NCBI GenBank assembly: GCA_012934845.2 | Contig: WNNJ02003143.1 | Span: 1 to 64,000, forward strand | From: Pomphorhynchus laevis | Lineage: Eukaryota > Acanthocephala > Palaeacanthocephala > Echinorhynchida > Pomphorhynchidae | Length of the DNA stretch: 64,000 nucleotides | Direction of reading: 5' to 3' | Shown here: positions 57,350 through 64,000 of the stretch, in pieces | How the letters are laid out: each line of letters starts with the position of its first letter | Numbering within the stretch: the stretch's first letter is position 1 | The notes under the pieces: model-generated | What the model was told of the DNA's origin: nothing | Seen by the model: the letters and a program-made list of their open reading frames with translations, nothing else | The model's database searches: none | Position numbers and translations under genes: made by a program

Positions 57350-59875
57350 TTAATTGTTGAAATTGAATTGGATTTGGCGTTTGAAGTACGGCATAGATGT
57401 TGATTGGCGGATATGAATAGGCAGTTGATTCCACAAGAGAGGAGGAGCTACAACGAACGATCGGAAGCCAAAAGAGGTAGAGTAGATTGGGACATGTAAA
57501 AGAAGGGAATTACGGGAACGCAGAGCACAATACACAGTACGAGAATTGTCGAGAAAAGGAAGGTTGAGAAATGAAGGGGTATGAGAAGTTATAAGGCGAA
57601 AAGCAATGATAAGAAGGCGAATATGAACACGACAATACATGGTAGGCCAATTAAGAGAAACAAGATAGTGGGATGTATGATCAAAACGACGAAAACGGAG
57701 GAGAATTCGGACGGCTGCGTTTACGATGCGTTGTACTGGAAGAAGAGTGGATTTGGGTGAATTGGAAAATAGACTAAGACAGTAATCAAGTCTTGAGAAA
57801 AGGAGAGAAGATATGAAAGTCATACAAGAAGGGAAATCAATCAATCTACGAATTTGACGGATGTTGCGGGTAATCAAGGTAGATGAGCATCCTTTATCAC
57901 TAACGAAAGGTTTAAGTGAAAGTCGATTGTCGAAATGAAAGCCTAGGAAAACGAGATTATCAACGATAGGAAAAATTGTAGAATTTAGTGATACGGAAGG
58001 AGGTTCTACGCCGAAGCTTCGAGGTAGGATCCACATAATTTTAGATTTATCAGGATTCAGAGAAAGGCGAAGGGAAGAAAGATGATTGGAAATTGAGACA
58101 AGACAGCTGGAAACAGAAACACTAAGATCATGAATACGATAAGCAGGTGCGTGAGCATAGATGAGAATGTTATCAGCATATTGCATAACATGGAAGTTAA
58201 ATTTATGAGAAATCGAAGACAAGTCACCGAGAAGAGAGAAAAGCATAGGGCCTAATACGGAGCCTTGTGGAACACCGGTCGGGATGGATGAAGGATGGGA
58301 GAGAGAAGAGTTAGAATAGACGCGAAATGTACGGTTTGATAGATATGAAGAAAACTATGATATAGTGGGTAAAGAGAAGCCATAATCATGACGAAGGCGA
58401 TGTAGAAGAATCGAGTGATCCACGATGTCAAAAGCAGATGATAGATCAAGAGAAACTATGACACTACATAATTTATGATCGCGCGAGATGAGTAAGTCAT
58501 TATAAACTTTAAGACAGGCAATTTCAGTAGAGTGATTAGAGCGAAAAGCGGCTTGGAAGGGAGGAAATAAGTTAGAGGAAAAGAGATATGTGTTAACTAG
58601 CTTGAGAACGAGACGCTCAAGGAGTTTAGAGAGGGTTGGGAGAAGTGAGATTGGACGGTACGAAGATGGTAGTGAGGAGTCGAGAGATTGCTTTTTGATG
58701 AGAGGACGAACAGTGGCGCATTTCCAGATGGAAGGAAATGTACGGCTACGGATGGACGAGTTGAACAATGTGGTTAGGAAGGGTAAGATAGAGGAGCAGA
58801 TATTTTTCAGCAAGTGAGTGGAAATCGGGTCAGAGGGAGAGACGTTATTAGGTAATGGCAGCAGAACCGAAGAAACTTCATCAGACGAAACGGAAAGGTG
58901 GAATAGTTTTGGGAGGGAAGTATTTAAAGTGAAGAGTGGGTACAAGGGGGCTACGGGTAGTAGGGAAAGTAAATTAGATAGCTTAGTTTGTAGATAAGAA
59001 GAAAATTCATCAGGATTTATATTACAAGAAGTAGATGATCGTGAAAGAATTAAGTTTAAGATTTTCTAATGAGATTTAGAGTTGGAAGATGACTCGAGTT
59101 GATTTCGCCAAAAGATAGGACGTTTAGTACGTATAAGAATAAGATGTGAACGGCGTAGAGAAAAGTAGGAATCACGAAGATTTGGAGGGAGTGAGTTGGG
59201 TGAACGTTTAAGAAAGCGTTTATACATACGAAAAGAGTGACGGAGTCGACGCTTAGAAAGACTACAGTCAGAATCGAACCAGGGAGCATGGCGCAAGCGC
59301 TGGGAACGTCGAAGTCGACCAGGTAGAAGGTTATTGAGGATCGACGTAAGTTCAGAATCAAACAGAATGCAGAGATCATCGGGAGAGAGATAGTTAAGAG
59401 GAAGTGAAAATAGTGAAGAATTGAGTAAGGCTGTGCAGAGAATAGGGATATCGAGAAGCTTCCAGGGTCGACTTGGTGTAGATAATGGTAAAGGCGGAGA
59501 AGGAGGATGGGGACGAGTAAGAGTAAGAGTGACAAGGAAATGATCGGACAAACCAGGATCAGTAATTGACAAGGAGGTATAGTCATTGAAGCAGTTAGGA
59601 ACAGCAATGATGTCGAGAGCACCGCCGAGAATATGAGTTGGGCTTGTTGAAAGTAATTTATAGTTAAAATCAGAAAAAAGATTAGTTAAAGTGATAGAGT
59701 CAGAGTCAGCCGGGCGATCAAGACGAATGTTAATATCACCGAGAACGAAAGAAGGAGTATAAGACAATGAACAGTGAGACATAAGATCTGCAAGATCGTT
59801 AAAGAAGATACGTGAGGGGGCAACTGAACCTGGACGGTATACAATCACAAGTTCCAGAGGGAAAGGAGTTGCTAT
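57350..59875 (-). pseudogene. L2/CR1-like ORF2: one frame with two TAG codons
   Basis: The frame 59875-57350 (about 840 codons) stays open except for two TAG codons, one after NSKSH at about 59065 and one after GFSLPTIS at about 58355. In order: endonuclease second half (ELVIVYRPGSVAPS, SFVLGDINIRLD, GGALDIIAVPNC, DPGLSDHFLVTL); RT (SSYRPISLLPTLSKLLERLV, FPPFQAAFRSNHSTEIA, VIVSLDLSSAFDIVDHSIL, IPTGVPQGSVLGP, VMQYADNILIYAH); C-terminal block (SRLDYCLSLFSNSPKSTLLP, VQRIVNAAVRILLRF). Motif C is YADN where YADD is expected. No frameshift was found, so the copy is young but 5'-truncated. The product would reverse-transcribe LINE RNA. Confidence 0.88.
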
Positions 59876-61925
59876 TGTTTAAGAATGGTCCGCACAGCAA
59901 TTCGATCTGGTAAAGAGCGTAAGCCTCAGTCAATTAAGCAAAGTGTCAGAAACGCCTTTATTCACAATGTCACACAGGCAACCGAAACGGCCAGTGAGTA
60001 CTTCATTCTACTGATGAGTGTTGCAGGGTACTCATTGTTCGTCTAGAAGTGACATGGTGACTGAAAGTCGTGAAACTATGTCCAGTCTATCAACCAACAC
60101 CATTTAGTATAAATGACGTATTTCGTAAGAAATCTTGGACCGTTGTTTACGCAGCACATCCGTGCAATACTATAATACATGCCGTATCCATTAAGGATCC
60201 AACGAGTGCAGCGACAATTCAGCAACAACCTCTGCCTAGTGTCTAAGGATGGTCCGCACAGCAATTCGATTTTGTTAAGAGCGTAAGCCTTAGACAATTA
60301 AGCAATGTGTCGGAACGCCTTTATTCACAATATCACACAGGCAACCAAAACGGCCAGTGAGTACTTCATTCTACTGATGAGTGTTGCCGGGTACTCATTG
60401 GTCGTCTAGAAGTGACATGGTAACTGAAAGTTGTGAAACTAAGTCCAGTCCATCAAGCAACACCATTTAGTATGAATGCCGTATTTCGTAAGAAATCCTG
60501 GACCGTTGTAGCCTCAGCACATCCGTGCAATACTATTATACCTGCCGTATCCAATAGAGATCAACGAGTGCAGCGACAATTCAGTAACAACCTCTGCCTA
60601 GTGTTTAAGGATGGTCCGCACAGCAATTCGATCTTGTTAATAGCGTAAGCCTCTTACAATTAAGCATAGTGTCAGAAACGCCTTTATTCACAATGTCACA
60701 CAACAACCAAAACTGTCAGTAAGTACTTCGTTCTACTGATGAGTATATCCGGGTACTCATTGGTCGTCTAGAAGTGACACGGTGACTGAAAGTCGTGAAA
60801 CTAAGTCAAGTCTATCAAGCAACACCATTTAGTATAAATGACGTATTTCGTAAGAAATCCCGGACCGTTGTTTACTCAGCACATTCGTGCAATACTATAA
60901 TACATGCCGTATCCATTAAGGATCCAACGAGTGCAGCGACAATTCAGCAACAACCTCTGCCTAGTGTTTTAGGATGGTCCGCACAGCAATTTGATCTTGT
61001 TAATAGCGTAAGCCTCTGACAATCAAGCAAAGTGTCAGAAACGCCTTTATTCACAATGTCACACAGCACCCAAAACTGTCAGTAAGTACTTCATTCTACT
61101 GATGAGTATTGCCGGGTACTCATTGGTCGTCTAGAAGTGACACGGTGACTGAAAGTCGTGAAACTAAGTCATGTATATCAAGCAACACCATTTAGTATAA
61201 ATGCCGTATTCCGTAAGAAATCCTGGACCGTTGTTTACTCAGCACATCCGTGCAATACTATTATACCTGCCGTATCCATTAGAGATCCAACGAGTGCAGC
61301 GACAATTCAGCAACAACCTCTGCCTAGTGTTTAAGGATGGTCCGCACAGCAATTCGATCTGGTAAAGAGCGTAAGCCTCAGTCAATTAAGCAAAGTGTCG
61401 GAAACGTTTTTATTCACAATGTCGCACAGGCAACCGAAACGACCAGTGAGTACTTCATTCTACTGATGAGTGTTGCCGGGTACTCATTGGTCGTCTAGAA
61501 GTGACATGGTGACTGAAAGTCGTGAAACTTCGTCCAGTCTATCAAGCAACACCATTTAGTATAAATGCCGTATTTCGTAAGAAATCCTGGATTGTTGGTT
61601 ACTCAGCACATCCGTGCAATACTATAATACATGCCGTATCCATTAAGGATCCAACGAGTGCAGCGACAATTCAGCAACAATCTCTGCCTAGTGTTTAAGG
61701 ACGGTCAGCACATAAATTTGATCTGATTAAGAGCGTAAGCCTCAGACAATTAAACAAAGTGTCGGAAACGCCTTTTTTCACAATGTCACACAGGCAACCG
61801 AAACGGTCAGTGAGTACTTTATTCTACTGATGAGTGTTGCCGGGTACTCATTGGTCGTCTAGAAGTGACATGGTGACTGAAAGTCGTGAAACTAAGTCCA
61901 GTCTATAAAGCAACACCATTTAGTA
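59874..61925. repeat. Satellite array, about 363-bp monomer, 5.6 copies
   Basis: Monomer starts, taken at ATGGTCC or its equivalent, lie at 59885, 60249, 60611, 60974, 61337 and 61701, giving periods of 362-364 bp. Copies are clearly similar, with scattered substitutions. Every copy has CCAGTGAGTAC or a near form pairing with GTACTCATTGG around a loop with TACTGATGAG. The period equals 121 codons. The array runs directly into a protease-like motif on minus at about 61955, so it may have arisen from the adjoining retroelement. Open frames inside it are short and inconsistent between copies. Confidence 0.93.
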
Positions 61926-62716
61926 CATATACATGACTCTTATAATCGATTGACTGCAACCTGCATCCAATAGTGCCCGGCATCTACGACCATCTGCATC
62001 GACATCGATCATAGGTAAATTTCCGGTCAATATTGTCATGATGGAAATAGCTCAGGTATAGCAAGTCCACTTTATTCGTTTCCCGGAATACGACTGTGGC
62101 AATATCTTGCAATATGTCCAAATTTGCCGCATTTCCAACATCGGACAACTTTCGGTTTGTTGAAACAGCCTGATTTTCTTTTGTATACAAATGTATTAAC
62201 GTCGATATTCTTACTGAACATACTAGATTGTTGTTTCTCGCAGCTAAAATGCTCGAGCTCGATTTGTAATGTCGTCTACCGACATTTCTTCCACATTGCA
62301 CACTGAACACAATTCTTTGCTCACATCTGAAGGTACAGTTGTGACAAAAGCTCTTTTTATGACGCTCTTTTCCATTATATTAGCTACGCGAGCAAGACGT
62401 CTTAAGTCGGCTAGAAAAATATCAACCGGTTTCTCTTCCCATTTACTAGCAACCAATTTTTCGTAAGCTGTTAACGGATTTTGGTCAAATACGCGCAGCA
62501 ATTTATTTTCGATAATGTCAGCATTCACTTTAGAGTTGGAGTCTAGTTCTATATATTTGTAACGCACTTCCTTGTAAAAACATCGGTAAGAGGATCGTCT
62601 CTTGATTTTGTAATTCTTGTAGAGCGATCGTTAATTCTAACTTTAAAATTCAATCCTCTACATCTGAGGATCCATCAAAATCAGGAAAGACGTCAGTATA
62701 TTTCAACTTTGCCATT
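61926..62716 (-). pseudogene. Gag-protease fragment of an LTR-type retroelement (fossil)
   Basis: On minus, Gag begins at 62716 (MAKLKYTDVFPDFDGSSDVE) and includes AYEKLVASKWEEKPVDIFLA and a knuckle CWKCGKFGHIARYC at about 62140-62100. The protease-like motif CRALLDAGCSQSI follows at about 61985-61945. The layout fits Ty3- or BEL-type elements. No LTR or polymerase is in view, because the satellite begins where pol would start. It is broken in a few places. Confidence 0.72.
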
Positions 62717-62770
62717 GTGTATAGCCCTGTTAACTTAATTGGAATGTGTCATGTCCGACTTACAACAAGT
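62691..62770 (+). repeat. Left copy of an 80-bp direct repeat around RT copy 3
   Basis: Contains TTTCAACTTTGCCATTGTGT, then TAGCCCTGTTAACTTAATTG and GAATGTGTCATG. The partner at 63796-63873 differs at a few positions. The repeat includes the Gag start of the neighbouring fossil. Confidence 0.85.
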
Positions 62771-63740
62771 TGCTGGAATTAATCAATTATGTGCCTCGCA
62801 AAGATGCGGCCTCGAGTTTGCGGTAAACTTATTACGTGATAAATTTGATTCCGATGTCAATATTGGGATACTCGCTGTTGATGCTAGTAATGCATTTAAC
62901 AACATAAATCGAAAATTATTATTGCATAACATCGAATACATATGTCCAGCAATAACATGTATGTTGACCAACTTCTACTCAGTAGATACCAAATTGATGT
63001 TAGGTGGAGACTCGCTCTATTCAAAAGAAGGAGTGACACAGAGCAACCCTATTGCAATTGCCGCTTTCGCCATGGCTTCACTGCCGTTAATTCAAATAAT
63101 AAATAAAAGTATTCCAGGGATTGTGTAGTACTGGTGCGCGGACTACGCCAATTTTGTTGGTAAGCCGAATAACTTATAAGCAGTCTGGCGAATTCTTCAC
63201 AAATTCGGATCTTCATTTGGCTACTTAGTTAACTCGTTAAAATCAAAAATTCTGCTTCAGTATTCACAACAAGAAGTCGACTTTGATTTTGAAAACTTAC
63301 AAGTACGTTACGATGAATTAGAGATACTGGTATCACCGATTATTACCGGAAATCGGTACATCCGATTTCCTAAAAGATAAAATTGAAGAGAACGTTTGAA
63401 AATGGACAAATATGGTGTTTCGTTTATCTGAAGTTGGTATGGTCGACCCACATTTAACATATATCGGATTGATTAAGTCAATTCACTGGAAATGAACGCA
63501 TTTTTTCCGATGTACATCGTGTCCTCTTACACTTTTAGCTCCTATGCGTGATTCCATAATAAATCTGATCAAGATTTTACTACAAAACAATAAATATTAG
63601 GAGTACATTACTGTGGTAACTTCTCCATTAAGTATGGGAGGTTTAGGCATTACAGATCCTGTTTTTTTGCTGAAGATGAATTTAAGTGTTCTGTCGCTAT
63701 GATCAGCACATATTTAGAATGATATACAATAGCCGAACTA
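62739..63740 (+). pseudogene. Endonuclease-tailed reverse transcriptase, copy 3 (RT core)
   Basis: The open frame 62739-63128 reads INQLCASQRCGLEFAVNLLR, IGILAVDASNAFNNINRKLL (motif A), CPAITCMLTNFYSVDTKLML and EGVTQSNPIAIAAFAMASLP (motif B). Just after a stop, YWCADYANFVG replaces YADDA (motif C). Broken pieces run to about 63740 with no C-terminal Cys/His domain. INQLCASQR and motif A match copy 2 at 54188-53835. It is dead. Confidence 0.72.
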
Positions 63741-63795
63741 CACAATAGACAATTGATTGTTATGAAAGAAATAACGTTGATAAAAAGTAACGACG

Positions 63796-63873
63796 TCAGT
63801 GAATTTCAACTTTGTCATTGTGTATAGCCCTGTTAGCTTAATTGGAATGTGTCAAGTCGGACTTACAGTAAGT
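63796..63873 (+). repeat. Right copy of the 80-bp direct repeat around RT copy 3
   Basis: Contains TTTCAACTTTGTCATTGTGT, then TAGCCCTGTTAGCTTAATTG and GAATGTGTCAAG. It is similar to 62691-62770, about 1.1 kb away. In minus sense it again carries a Gag-like start, MTKLKFTDVV. Confidence 0.85.
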
Positions 63874-64000
63874 CGATGAAACTAAGTATTTTATTCATAT
63901 AAATCGAAAGTGGTTTTAATGTACATTTAAACGCACTACATATGAACCTAGGTTTTATTGGATTTTTATGTAATTTTTGATTCCAATATAATATAGGTAT

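Larger units (their letters stand above)
57276..59880 (-). mobile_element. L2/CR1-like LINE, copy 1, 5'-truncated
   Basis: Minus-strand LINE from a 3' end at 57276 (AT-rich tail, then a conserved hairpin) to a 5' break at about 59880, where the satellite begins. It contains the second half of the endonuclease, the whole RT and the C-terminal region in a single reading frame. Confidence 0.85.

Noticed and set aside
59056-59622. 188-residue minus-strand open frame
   Set aside because: It is an out-of-frame reading of the L2-like endonuclease, which is clearly coded in the other frame.
60433-61019. Open frames inside the satellite
   Set aside because: They differ in length and end from copy to copy and show no domain; satellite monomers rather than genes.
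60000-61860. CTGATGA in each satellite monomer as a hammerhead ribozyme
   Set aside because: No GAAA follows a closing stem II at the right place; the GAAAC further on is about 60 bases away and does not pair correctly.
59874-61925. CRISPR-like array
   Set aside because: Copies are contiguous 363-bp monomers without unique spacers.

Overview
The window looks like a gene-poor, AT-rich stretch of an animal (most likely invertebrate) nuclear genome. Nothing in it can be called a host gene, and no tRNA, rRNA, CRISPR array or bacterial-type operon was seen. Almost every readable coding stretch belongs to a transposable element: Jockey-like LINEs with a CCHC ORF1, an L2/CR1-like LINE, an RTE-like LINE, another 5'-truncated LINE, Penelope-like fragments, two Ty3-type LTR elements plus a Gag-protease fragment, a Merlin DNA transposon, tRNA-headed SINEs and a little-known class of reverse transcriptase with an endonuclease-like tail. 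This mix is typical of invertebrate animals; the species cannot be named from the sequence.

Layout. 1-2.5 kb: AT-rich DNA with an AT-rich dispersed repeat (called here family 1) and a perfect 48-bp foldback. 2.8-5.2 kb: a LINE with exact 17-bp target duplications, inserted in a family 1 repeat. 5.6-7.3 kb: SINE-like units and a long family 1 copy. 7.8-9.2 kb: copy 1 of the endonuclease-tailed RT. 9.3-27.7 kb: Jockey-like copies A (-), B (-), C (+), F (-) and D (+); D is split by an intact Merlin element (25041-26203). 27.7-33.9 kb: AT-rich DNA with inverted repeats and decayed Penelope-like pieces. 33.9-37.5 kb: Jockey-like copy E. 37.7-39.5 kb: palindromes, a family 1 copy and a duplicated AT-rich block. 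39.5-46.3 kb: an RTE-like LINE split by a Ty3-type LTR element (40637-44613, 131-bp LTRs, CCTTT duplication). 48.3-52.3 kb: a family 1 copy, a Jockey 3' end and a second Ty3-type fossil containing a piece of Jockey ORF1. 52.6-55.3 kb: copy 2 of the endonuclease-tailed RT. 55.4-59.9 kb: L2-like LINEs and a Penelope-like fragment. 59.9-61.9 kb: a 363-bp satellite. 61.9-64 kb: a Gag-protease fossil and copy 3 of the endonuclease-tailed RT.

How the parts relate. The LINEs can copy themselves and non-autonomous repeats by target-primed reverse transcription. Merlin moves by cut-and-paste and is the only element here whose protein is unbroken. The most noteworthy items are the three related RT/endonuclease-like copies, the intact Merlin with exact ends, the L2-like frame broken only by two TAG codons, the satellite whose period is exactly 121 codons beside a protease motif, a tract homogenised between two dead LINE copies, and the recurrent perfect foldback palindromes.
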